Assembly: GCA_013178225.1 (NCBI GenBank)
Contig: JABLXE010000011.1
Coordinates: forward strand, 1 to 64,000
Direction: 5' to 3'
Source of the DNA: Methanotrichaceae archaeon
GTDB lineage: Archaea; Halobacteriota; Methanosarcinia; Methanotrichales; Methanotrichaceae
DNA length: 64,000 bases
The first letter of the stretch is position 1. Every line of letters starts with the position of its first letter. Made by a program: the position numbers and the translations under genes. The notes under the pieces were generated by a model. It made no database searches and was not told the DNA's origin. It saw only the letters and a list, made by a program, of their open reading frames with translations. Positions 17,301 to 24,194 of the stretch are shown piece after piece.

Positions 17301-17646
17301 GGGAAAGAATGCGGGGGATCTCTGAGACCACCAGTACTCTCGCTCCCTCTGCGATTTTCGGCCCTATTTTATGCCAGCTCTTCTCCAGAAACAGGTGGAA
17401 CATGCTCTGTCCCAGGATATCGAAATAGTCATGGGTTCCCTCCGGCCTGCATCCTTCTTCAAAGAGCGAGAAGTACTGAGCCTGCAGCTCTCCGGCCTGC
17501 AGAGATAAAACTGGTGTCAAGAGCTGGTCTTCGAGAACCGCCTCATCTCCGGCTGAGATGGACAGAGATATAGCCGGTGCCGATGGGGTGCCGGCCTCCG
17601 CCAGGACGAGAACCAGATCAGGCTTCATGAGATCGACCTGCTGCAA
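14380..17646 (-). CDS. CHAT-like / P-loop NTPase / TPR repeat protein
   Basis: A 1088-residue multidomain protein. Residues about 150-330 resemble a CHAT caspase-like domain: a VVQLVG strand, then VHLVICSGCQ with Cys at 256 and 259. The usual catalytic GHG is GPC here (P215). Residues about 385-560 form a P-loop NTPase with GPHGAGKST (K402) and Walker B LLVLDG, as in NACHT/STAND ATPases. A helical region follows. From about residue 700 to 1030 there are at least six TPR units (for example AQKWYSKALELGPDSQACYG and ARGELEKALALNREVG). It has no signal or membrane segment. This sensor-switch-effector order is typical of signalling or defence proteins, but no partner gene is adjacent. Confidence 0.8.
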   Translation of the reverse strand: MQQVDLMKPDLVLVLAEAGTPSAPAISLSISAGDEAVLEDQLLTPVLSLQAGELQAQYFSLFEEGCRPEGTHDYFDILGQSMFHLFLEKSWHKIGPKIAEGARVLVVSEIPRILSLPWERISLPKSPPGLDERFSIRRVPAKSGPVPFEGELFPGPLRVLFLASGPGDVRQEEARFLRSLEGLDLEIEISESGSFEDLQELAEEFHPHVVQLVGPCRMKDGASIFAFDGAAGRPDPKPARELGPLLSRAGVHLVICSGCQVEKPSALDLLSQDLAGHVPMAVCWNSPADCWVGFYHLLTEAGGLDEALIRARLDGQRICQDQGRLCALPVLYTKFGHDRIFDSQRRIETSHRIRKQHPVSGIFEGYAADFVNRRADLARLLPAFSEGAVRSLVITGPHGAGKSTLCSVIAGHLAITGFVLIPVYASRNNPLSAARILEAGIKTFAAQGLTDIALRLRDPGISREERQKIMIDAINHGRFLLVLDGLRLDPKSGKIEDPELSEFYRQVLRGMENGRAMVTCETLPKDALTLPARAWEWSVGPLPEAAFIRFLLKDQRVSERYSNGDLTYLRLQDLFGISAGLPACLPQIRASLASGGRDLKDCDKIWEGLKSQLDSGEQLALRRLAVYETAFIPEFLASSSAQASKDVQSMLLRWQGLSLAQEIKSGLWIIQSQVRSWLLSACSAEEKAEANRAAGAFLRDIAEAGRSSELGLSRLDLLMEARGQYLQAGEWGEARATTARICSYLELRGYYYQMRLLNEELLKFSRHPEPMNWIARSYLDQGSYSLAQKWYSKALELGPDSQACYGLGAAYLQQGRHDLARERFETAAEICGQSGDLLGKSAALQGLASIDIAQEKTDSALEKLQEVLAVQETLGNFKGQAATLTQKSTLHLQRGEMKEAREVLARSAEILQQVGDKRSQASALFNLASIDLGEERFEEARGELEKALALNREVGNLRGQAAVLHSIGSIHSQAGDKDQARRNFVEALAIYQELGDKPGEAGAFFQLGAVAVQLNMLAEGLRLMAISAVILRSISSEDVKNVEPVVERLASKLSYSQDQFMIMVNEVIDAYRRDRGRALIAKAFPDES

Positions 17647-17710
17647 ATCTTTCCGGAATAATTCAGCCCGATACCGACCCGTTCAAGGCTCTCCAAGACA
17701 TTCAATTCTT

Positions 17711-18613
17711 TCATCCACTTCCCTCACTTTTTCCTAGCTCACAGTAATCCTTGGGCTCCAGATGAACCACCACATCCCTCACCCCATGAAACGAGCCCTT
17801 GATCGCCTCTTCCACCTCTACGCTCAGATCGTGAGCCTCTTCCAGGGAGAGGGACGGATCTGCGCCGATGTGAAGGTCGACGAATATATCGTTAGGCGAG
17901 CCTCTGGTTCGCACCCGGTGGCACGAGCACACTCCCTTTACCGACATGGCTGCCTCTATGATTGCGCCCTCATCGATCAGGGCCTTGTCCAGCAGGACTT
18001 CCGAGCTGTTCTTGATGATCTCGATGCCGGTATGGACGATCAGCACCGTTACCAGCAGGGCGATGACCGGATCTGCGGCCGGATACCCCATTCTGACCGC
18101 AAAGAGGCTCAGGATCACCGCCAAAGAGGCATAAATGTCGCTCCTGGTGTGCATGGAGTCGGCTATCAGTATGCTGCTTCCCAAACGCCTGCCTATGATG
18201 TACTCGTAGGCGGAGACCACCAGGTTTACCGCCAGCGTGGCGCCCATGATGGCGAAGCTTAAGATCGTCACCTGAGGGACGGTCGGGTTCAGCAACCGGT
18301 GAATGGCGGCATCAAGAACCTGAAAGCAGGTGGCAAAGAGCAGCACCGCAATCCCCAGAGAGGCAAAGGTCTCGAACTTGGAGTGGCCGTAGGGGTGATC
18401 TCGATCCGGTGGCCTGGATGCGATGTAGATTCCCACAATTCCAATGATGTTCGAGGTGCTGTCGAAGAAAGAATGGAGGCCGTCGGTGGTCATGGAGAGG
18501 GAGCCGCTGTAGAGGCCGTATCCGGCTTTCAGGAGAGCCACGCCTACGTTTAAGACAAATATTATTATCAGAATTCGCCTGACAGTCGCGTAATAGGCGT
18601 CCCGGGCCATCAC
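17711..18613 (-). CDS. Cation diffusion facilitator transporter
   Basis: A 300-residue integral membrane protein of the CDF family, which exports divalent metals by proton exchange. Six transmembrane helices span residues about 10-205. Metal-site motifs are DGLHSFFD in helix 2 and ADSMHTRSD in helix 5, both HxxxD, which favours zinc or a related ion. The cytoplasmic C-terminal domain (VKGVCSCHRVRTRG to VVVHLEPKDY) has the family's ferredoxin-like pattern, ending with HLEP. It is divergent from yjbQ. Substrate specificity cannot be decided from sequence alone. Confidence 0.93.
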   Translation of the reverse strand: MMARDAYYATVRRILIIIFVLNVGVALLKAGYGLYSGSLSMTTDGLHSFFDSTSNIIGIVGIYIASRPPDRDHPYGHSKFETFASLGIAVLLFATCFQVLDAAIHRLLNPTVPQVTILSFAIMGATLAVNLVVSAYEYIIGRRLGSSILIADSMHTRSDIYASLAVILSLFAVRMGYPAADPVIALLVTVLIVHTGIEIIKNSSEVLLDKALIDEGAIIEAAMSVKGVCSCHRVRTRGSPNDIFVDLHIGADPSLSLEEAHDLSVEVEEAIKGSFHGVRDVVVHLEPKDYCELGKSEGSG

Positions 18614-18670
18614 TGTATATTGGACCTGCCGTCGTTAAATATTTTCGTTCTGGGAAGAGAAAAGCGGAGT

Positions 18671-19144
18671 ATGATCGCATTTCAATATTTAGAGCTGCAA
18701 ACGCAGAGCGGTGATGTGGTAGACCTGACGGACCGCGTGGCAGAGGCGGTGTCAGCCACGGGGCTGAGAGACGGCCTGGCAACCATTTTCGTTCCCGGAG
18801 CGACCGGGGCTGTTACCACCATCGAGCACGAGCCCGGTCTGGTGAGAGACATGGGAGACGCTCTGCAGAGGCTGGTGCCTGAAGACCGGGACTACCATCA
18901 CAATTTGAGATGGCACGACGGCAACGGGCACTCGCACATTCGAGCCTCGCTGCTAGGGCCGAGCCTGAGCGTGCCCTTCTCAAACGGCAGGCTTATGCTC
19001 GGAACCTGGCAGCAGATAGTCTTTCTTGAACTTGACAACCGGCCCCGCGACCGGCGGATCATCTGTCAGGTCCTGGGAGAACCCTTTAGTTCACCCGAAA
19101 CGAGGGCAGCGGGCCGAAATACGCCAGGCTCTCGGGAGGTATGA
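18671..19144 (+). CDS. YjbQ / UPF0047 family protein
   Basis: A protein of about 157 residues matching the YjbQ family, small beta-rich homotrimeric proteins with weak thiamine-phosphate synthase activity reported for some members. The conserved His/Asp cluster is in DYHHNLRWHDGNGHSHIRAS, followed by the LGPSLSVPFSNGRLMLGTWQ active-site loop. The ATG at 18671 gives the family N-terminus. Family members usually end near VQVMGE. Here about 20 extra residues follow VLGEP, in the stretch that overlaps the convergent gene. Confidence 0.88.
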   Translation: MIAFQYLELQTQSGDVVDLTDRVAEAVSATGLRDGLATIFVPGATGAVTTIEHEPGLVRDMGDALQRLVPEDRDYHHNLRWHDGNGHSHIRASLLGPSLSVPFSNGRLMLGTWQQIVFLELDNRPRDRRIICQVLGEPFSSPETRAAGRNTPGSREV

Positions 19145-19676
19145 CCCTCAAGTTTCCTGCCCGGTCGGAGAGGGTGACCTGCTGCAGGAGCCAGTCTCCC
19201 TTCTCGCTGCCGTCGGGAAGGACCAGCCTACCGGAGTAAAAGCCGTCTTTTTCGCCGCCTTCCGTGCGGTTGCCCGAAGTCACGACCACCTCTGCAGTCT
19301 CTTTTCCCGAGGGGCTTATGAACCGGGCAAGAGCCTCTCCCAGGCCGCTCTGGTCGTCTATTACGTGAATGATCAGATCGATGGGCCCTCTGCCCTCAAC
19401 CAATGGTGGCTCAAGGCTCAATCCAGCCAGGCCCGGCGGCTGGTCGTCGGCCATGGGGTCTGACCTCACCGACGGTGCCAGGTAATCGGGCACCTGGCAG
19501 CCGGATCCGCTGCAGGAGCTTGCGCTGCTCCCTCCCAGCTGAATGCTCTTCTGCATGGAGAAGATCCCAACCAGGTCCTCTTTGCTGCTTCCTCCAGCCG
19601 ATGCGGCGACGGTAGATAGCGCCAGAGCCAGAAAAACACAGAGAAACGATCCCCAGGGCGTCTCAAACCTCATCAT
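19086..19676 (-). CDS. Exported protein of unknown function
   Basis: A 196-residue protein with a signal peptide (hydrophobic SFLCVFLALALSTVAASA near residues 10-27) and no later membrane segment, so it is probably secreted. After a Ser/Cys-rich linker (SSASSCSGSGCQ) comes a beta-rich domain (GPIDLIIHVIDDQSGLGEA and GFYSGRLVLPDGSEKGDWLL) reminiscent of Ig-like or bacterial surface domains that bind partners. No family is recognised. Its last 59 bases overlap the 3' end of yjbQ on the other strand. Confidence 0.7.
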   Translation of the reverse strand: MMRFETPWGSFLCVFLALALSTVAASAGGSSKEDLVGIFSMQKSIQLGGSSASSCSGSGCQVPDYLAPSVRSDPMADDQPPGLAGLSLEPPLVEGRGPIDLIIHVIDDQSGLGEALARFISPSGKETAEVVVTSGNRTEGGEKDGFYSGRLVLPDGSEKGDWLLQQVTLSDRAGNLRVIPPESLAYFGPLPSFRVN

Positions 19677-19833
19677 CCGTCACATGCCGTAGAGCCATAA
19701 ATCATTTGCCGTCATAAAGCTGTCCGGCTTGGGCAAGGGAGTTGGCCGGTACTGCCGAAAGAGTGTCGCAGAAAGCCCGCAGTTCAATTAAGCTGAAGCC
19801 CTGGAAAGGATGAAAATGGTTCTAGCCCGGATT

Positions 19834-20322
19834 CTAGAGCCCCGACTCCATGACCAGCAGCTCTCCTTCTTCGGTCACGTAGACGTCCACATCCTTCAGG
19901 ATGGCCCTCTTGCGGAACAGGTGGGGCGCTTTGCGGCGGAGGAGGACCAGTATGTCCATGGCGGTCACCGGCAGCTGCATCGATTTTTGATCGGCCACTG
20001 AGAAGACCATCTGCGGCAGGTCGAAGACGTCCGTTCCCGCCGGAACGTGAACCGACACCGGAGCTCTAATCATCATCCACTGCTGGAGCGTTCGCTCTGC
20101 ACGGCCGATGTTCTGGTGGGCTCGCTTCTCCAGGATGCTCACGTTGGATCTTGTGGTGCCCAGGAGATCCGCGATCTCCTGCTGCGACCTGCCCTGCAGG
20201 CGGAGCTTGAGCACCTGCAGCTGCCGGTCAGTCAAGAGGGAGTCGCCTCCTTCTTCCGGCTCATCAGGATCGCGGTTCATGCCGTATTTTCTCGGGTTCA
20301 TGGAAGATAAAGCCATCTTCAT
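19834..20322 (-). CDS. tfx: Tfx family transcriptional regulator
   Basis: A 162-residue regulator whose N-terminal helix-turn-helix (SLLTDRQLQVLKLRLQGRSQ, then QEIADLLGTTRSNVSILEKR) is the Tfx signature. The C-terminal half is the Tfx effector domain. Tfx of Methanothermobacter binds near the promoter of the molybdenum formylmethanofuran dehydrogenase operon. Here the gene is last in a cluster with a tungstate-type ABC transporter, 11 bases after the ATPase gene. A role in Mo/W-responsive control is therefore likely. The exact ligand is unknown. Confidence 0.88.
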   Translation of the reverse strand: MKMALSSMNPRKYGMNRDPDEPEEGGDSLLTDRQLQVLKLRLQGRSQQEIADLLGTTRSNVSILEKRAHQNIGRAERTLQQWMMIRAPVSVHVPAGTDVFDLPQMVFSVADQKSMQLPVTAMDILVLLRRKAPHLFRKRAILKDVDVYVTEEGELLVMESGL

Positions 20323-20333
20323 CCGCTCTTCGT

Positions 20334-21035
20334 CTACCAGGGAGGATTTGCGGTCATGCCTTTGCCGGAGAAGATTAGGTCAGGTGAGCCCTGGTCAACG
20401 ATTCTGCCCTTCACCAGCACTGCCACCTGGTCGGCCAGCTTTTCCGCCTGCTGCATGTTGTGAGTGGCCATGATCACCGCCGCGCCCTGCCGGGCGAGAG
20501 CGGATATCAGATCGTCAATGATGGCTGCGGTATTCGGGTCCAGGTTGGCGGTGGGCTCGTCCAAAAGGAGCACCTCCGGCCCGGTCACCATGGCCCGCGC
20601 CAGAGCCGTCCTCTGCATCTCGCCTCCGGAAAGAGTGGTCGCAACCCTGGCCTCGTAGCCCGAAAGTCCCACCTCCTGCAGGGCCTCCTTCACCAGGTCT
20701 TTCCGGCCAATTCCTCGAATCTTCAGGCCGTAAGACACGTTCTCGGCAACTGTTGAGCGGAACATGACCGGCTTTTGAAAGACCATGGCCATCCTCCTTC
20801 GTGCGCCCTGGCGCTCCCTTTCTGATGCCCTGGCCAGGTCTCTTCCCTGCAGGAGGATGGACCCTGAATCCGGAACCTCCAGGAGGTCGATCAGGCGCAG
20901 GAGAGTGGTCTTCCCCGAGCCGGTAGGGCCAATTACCGCCAGCACCTGACCCCGGTCGGCCTGCAGGCTAACGTCTTTCAGCATCTGCACCAGTCCGCGA
21001 GAATAGCTCACTTTCTTGACTTCCAGAAAAGGCAA
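20334..21035 (-). CDS. tupC: Tungstate-type ABC transporter, ATP-binding subunit
   Basis: A 233-residue ABC ATPase with Walker A GPTGSGKTT (near residue 36), Q-loop MVFQKPVMF, signature LSGGEMQRTALARAM, Walker B VLLLDEP and switch His in MATHNMQQ. It energises uptake through the permease encoded just upstream (four bases between). The permease and binding protein are of the TupA/TupB type, which is why tungstate is preferred over molybdate or phosphate. The short C-terminus lacks the molybdate-binding domain seen in ModC. The tfx gene follows. Confidence 0.88.
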   Translation of the reverse strand: MPFLEVKKVSYSRGLVQMLKDVSLQADRGQVLAVIGPTGSGKTTLLRLIDLLEVPDSGSILLQGRDLARASERERQGARRRMAMVFQKPVMFRSTVAENVSYGLKIRGIGRKDLVKEALQEVGLSGYEARVATTLSGGEMQRTALARAMVTGPEVLLLDEPTANLDPNTAAIIDDLISALARQGAAVIMATHNMQQAEKLADQVAVLVKGRIVDQGSPDLIFSGKGMTANPPW

Positions 21036-21039
21036 CCTG

Positions 21040-21723
21040 TCACCCCTGAAAGCGGCTCAGAGCCAGGTTGATCAGCAGCGATATGGACAGCAGTATTATC
21101 CCCAGGGCGATTGAGAGCTCCAGGTTGCCCTTGGACGTCTCAAGGGCAATGGCGGTGGTAAGCACTCTGGTGTGGCCGCGAATGTTTCCGCCGACCATCA
21201 TCGCCACCCCCACCTCGGATATGGCCCGGCCAAATCCCAGCAGGACGGCCGCTATTACCGCATGCCGGGCTTCTTTGATCACCGTCGCTATCAGCTGCCA
21301 TTCAGATGCGCCCAGGGACCTGGCGGTATCCCTAATCTGCGGGGAGACTCCTCGAAGCGCAGAGACGGTAAGGCCGATCATGATCGGAGTGATCAACACC
21401 GTCTGGCCGAGGGCCATACCGGCAGGCGAAAAGAGCAGGTTGAGACCTCCAAGCGGCCCGGAACGGGAGAGGAGCAGAAAGACCAGCAGTCCCACGGTGA
21501 CGGTGGGAAGGCTGTAGAGGGTCTGGATGAGGTTCAAAAGGGCTCTCTTTCCCCGAAATTCCCGGAATTCGATCAACCCGCCCAGGGGGATATCGATCAG
21601 AGATGCCAGGATGACCGAGGCCAGAGATATGGACAGAGATCTGATGGTGATTTCCATCACCACCGGGTTCAGTGTGACGATTAGCTCCAGGGCCTGCCAA
21701 AATCCATTCCAGATCTCGTCCAA
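21040..21723 (-). CDS. tupB: Tungstate-type ABC transporter, permease subunit
   Basis: A 227-residue permease with about five transmembrane helices. The EAA loop is recognisable as IRDTARSLGASEWQLIATVI, which contacts the ATPase. The N-terminal LELIVTLNPVVMEITIRSLS and the segment GRAISEVGVAMMVGGNIRGHTR are characteristic of TupB-like permeases. It sits between the binding-protein and ATPase genes in one operon. Substrate assignment follows the family and its neighbours and was not tested. Confidence 0.88.
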   Translation of the reverse strand: MDEIWNGFWQALELIVTLNPVVMEITIRSLSISLASVILASLIDIPLGGLIEFREFRGKRALLNLIQTLYSLPTVTVGLLVFLLLSRSGPLGGLNLLFSPAGMALGQTVLITPIMIGLTVSALRGVSPQIRDTARSLGASEWQLIATVIKEARHAVIAAVLLGFGRAISEVGVAMMVGGNIRGHTRVLTTAIALETSKGNLELSIALGIILLSISLLINLALSRFQG

Positions 21724-21736
21724 ATGCTGGTCTCCT

Positions 21737-22651
21737 CTAGGCCGAACAGGCCGCCGTGGTCGGTACGGCGCACTCCTCTGCCGGGCAGCCGATCAGCTCG
21801 CAATTGCCCCTGGCAGGGAAGAACAGCGGCCGGCCGTACTCCTCCTGGCCGAAAGAGGCGATTATGTCCTGGCCCTCGTCTGATGCCAGGAAGTCGATGA
21901 ACTTGCGGGCCATCTCGCAGTTAACGCCCGGATGGGTGGCCGGATTTATGGCCATGGCCACGTAGACGTTGAGCAGTTCATCGCCGCCCTCGACCAGCGG
22001 CACCAGACCGATGTCGCGCTGGTAGGCCATGAAAGTTGAGGCATCGGTGAGGGTGTAGGCCTGCTTTTCGTCGGCCATGTTCAGGGTGGCGCCCATGCCC
22101 TGTCCGGCCTCGATGTACCAGGGTCCAGATGTGCTGACTTCTGTGTAATTCAATCCTGCCGCCTTCCAGATGAGCTTCTCGCGGGCGTGCGTTCCGGAGT
22201 CATCGCCGCGCGAGATGAACATGACCTCTTCAGGGTCCGCGATCCCGGCATCCAATATGGCCTTGAAGGCAGAAGACGCGTTCAGGCCCGCAACTTTCGC
22301 GGGATCGTCCTCCGGGCCCACCAGGTAGAAGTAGTTAAAGGCAAAGCAGCGGCGCTCCAAGCCGTGCCCCTCCTCGACGAACTTCAGCTCCCGGGCCTTG
22401 TCATGCACCAGCAGCAGATCGACGTCTCCCCGCTCGCCGTACTGGATGGCGATCCCGGTTCCGCCCGAGACTGTATCTACGCTGACGTTGTTCTCCTCTT
22501 CAAACCTCTGCTCCAGCAGGTCAAGAAGCTTGGTATCGTAGAGGCTGGTGGTGGTGGCGATCTTCAAGCGCCCTTCTTCTGCTGCGGCCGCGCTGCAGAT
22601 GAAAGCCGCAGTCAGAAGCAGCAACAATATTTTTATGACCTTCCGGTTCAT
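21737..22651 (-). CDS. tupA: Tungstate-type ABC transporter, substrate-binding protein
   Basis: A 304-residue exported binding protein. MNRKVIKILLLLLTAAFICS is a signal peptide; the ATG at 22651 is chosen because it gives this peptide. The mature part starts with LKIATTTSLYDTKLLDLLEQ, the TupA hallmark anion-binding TTTS segment. Later motifs are TVSGGTGIAIQYGERGDVDL and ISRGDDSGTHAREK. An odd feature is a Cys-containing C-terminal tail, GCPAEECAVPTTAACSA, with four Cys residues after the normal fold. These may form disulfides or anchor the protein. Confidence 0.9.
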   Translation of the reverse strand: MNRKVIKILLLLLTAAFICSAAAAEEGRLKIATTTSLYDTKLLDLLEQRFEEENNVSVDTVSGGTGIAIQYGERGDVDLLLVHDKARELKFVEEGHGLERRCFAFNYFYLVGPEDDPAKVAGLNASSAFKAILDAGIADPEEVMFISRGDDSGTHAREKLIWKAAGLNYTEVSTSGPWYIEAGQGMGATLNMADEKQAYTLTDASTFMAYQRDIGLVPLVEGGDELLNVYVAMAINPATHPGVNCEMARKFIDFLASDEGQDIIASFGQEEYGRPLFFPARGNCELIGCPAEECAVPTTAACSA

Positions 22652-22884
22652 GCTAGGTACCTCTGGCAAACAATATTGCTTACAACTCAAGAGTGTGTTA
22701 GCAACAATGAAAAAGACTTCGCTCAGTGTTAGGGGGGGTGAGGGGCCGGGCAAAGCTAGTTCCCGGTCCTTCTCCAGCCTGCCTCACGAAATAGCGGCAC
22801 ATACTCCTCCAGGTATGTAAAGGCGATCTTCGGCCTGCGGAACGGTATAATATTCCTGAGGCGATCAGGAGATCGTCATCCTTC

Positions 22885-23050
22885 TCAGATCAATGACATA
22901 TCGGTCACTCCGAAGTTGCACGGTGCTCTGACGGTGATGGTGTCTCCGTCGTGCACCTGTTGCTTTGCCGAGCCGATGGAGTCGCCGTGCAGCCCCCGAG
23001 CCCACATGGCCGGCGGTCAGCTTTTGAATCTGTTCGATAGCTTTGGCCAT
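22885..23050 (-). pseudogene. Decayed staphylococcal-nuclease-like (thermonuclease) fragment
   Basis: The frame from ATG 23050 reads MAKAIEQIQKLTAGHVG. After a one-base shift the next frame continues WARGLHGDSIGSAKQQ, VHDGDTITVRAPCNFGVTDM and ends at TGA (22885). The VHDGDTITVRA segment resembles the first active-site strand of thermonucleases, which normally continues into a RFLGIDAPE motif that is absent here. The fragment therefore appears frameshifted and truncated. Identification rests on a short motif. The rest of the 500-base gap between tupA and the epimerase gene holds only promoter-like AT-rich sequence. Confidence 0.4.
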
Positions 23051-23164
23051 CCAATTCACCTCAGATAACGCCGATAGTCTAATTCCTGGGTCTAACGGCA
23101 ACAATTTATAAGGATAACCTATATCTTTCTCCAGACCCGGTATTGAAATCGCTGAGATACTGAC

Positions 23165-24118
23165 ATGAAAAACAAATCGATTCTGGTGACCGGCGGCGCA
23201 GGATTCATAGGCAGCCACCTGACCGACATGCTTGTCGCCGAAAATGAGGTGACAGTTCTCGACAACCTCAGCTCTGGGAAGAAGGAGCACTTGGACCGTC
23301 ATCTGGGCCGGAAGAACTTCGAGTTTCTGCAGTCGGACCTGCTGGACCAGAAAGCGGTCGAGGAGGCGGTGGCGGACAAAGACCTGGTGTTTCACGTGGC
23401 CGCCAACCCTGACGTAAAGCTGGGAGCAGAAGACACGCGAGTGCACCTGGACCAGAACGTGCTGGCGACCTACAACCTGCTGGAAGCCATGCGCAAGTCC
23501 GGCGTCTCGAAGATCGCCTTTACCTCCACCTCTACCGTTTACGGCGAGGCCGACCTGATCCCCACGCCGGAGGACTACGGACCGCTGAAGCCCATCTCGC
23601 TTTACGGAGCCTCCAAGCTCTCCTGCGAGGCGCTGATCTCCTCCTACTGTCACACCTTCGAGATGCAGTCCTGGATCTATCGCTTCGCCAACATCGTAGG
23701 CGAGAGGGGAACACACGGCGTTCTGGTGGACTTCATAAGAAAGCTGCAGGAGGATCCCCGCCATCTGCAGATCCTGGGCTCTGGAAATCAGCGCAAGTCC
23801 TACCTTGAGGTGAAGGACTGCGCAGAGGCTATGGTGCACTGTGTGGACCGGGCGGATGAAGAGACCAACATCTTCAACATCGGCTCCAGCGACTTCGTGG
23901 ACGTGACCCGGATTGCCGATATCGTGGCTGAGGAGATGGGCCTTTCAGATGTCGAATACCGCTACACGGGCGGGATCGACGGCCGGGGCTGGAAGGGGGA
24001 TGTGAAGGTGATGCTCCTGGATATCGACCGCATCCGCGGCTTGGGCTGGAAGCCCCGCCAGGGCTCGGAAGGGGCCATAAGGACGGCCGTTCGTGCACTC
24101 CTGCGGGAGCTGCAGTAA
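23165..24118 (+). CDS. NAD-dependent sugar-nucleotide epimerase/dehydratase
   Basis: A 317-residue extended short-chain dehydrogenase, probably acting on UDP- or GDP-sugars for glycan or S-layer glycosylation. The Rossmann fold starts with VTGGAGFIGSHL. Further family elements are the LDNLSSGKKEHL loop, the Ser in FTSTSTVYGEA and the catalytic YxxxK in SLYGASKLSCE. The C-terminal part has GGIDGRGWKGDVKVMLLDI, common in archaeal GalE-like proteins. It is preceded by a TATA-like ATTTATAAG near 23103. It stands alone, so substrate is not deduced. Confidence 0.9.
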   Translation: MKNKSILVTGGAGFIGSHLTDMLVAENEVTVLDNLSSGKKEHLDRHLGRKNFEFLQSDLLDQKAVEEAVADKDLVFHVAANPDVKLGAEDTRVHLDQNVLATYNLLEAMRKSGVSKIAFTSTSTVYGEADLIPTPEDYGPLKPISLYGASKLSCEALISSYCHTFEMQSWIYRFANIVGERGTHGVLVDFIRKLQEDPRHLQILGSGNQRKSYLEVKDCAEAMVHCVDRADEETNIFNIGSSDFVDVTRIADIVAEEMGLSDVEYRYTGGIDGRGWKGDVKVMLLDIDRIRGLGWKPRQGSEGAIRTAVRALLRELQ

Positions 24119-24194
24119 TTCTCTTTTTGGCCAGCCGTTATCCGAAAGTCTTTAAAAAATTTTAGAAAAAGATTGGAAAAAGCTCGAGGAAAAT

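Noticed and set aside
22865-23839. 324-codon minus-strand frame opposite the epimerase gene
   Set aside because: It is antisense to a clearly recognised Rossmann enzyme for most of its length and shows no family pattern; only its very end overlaps the nuclease-like remnant.
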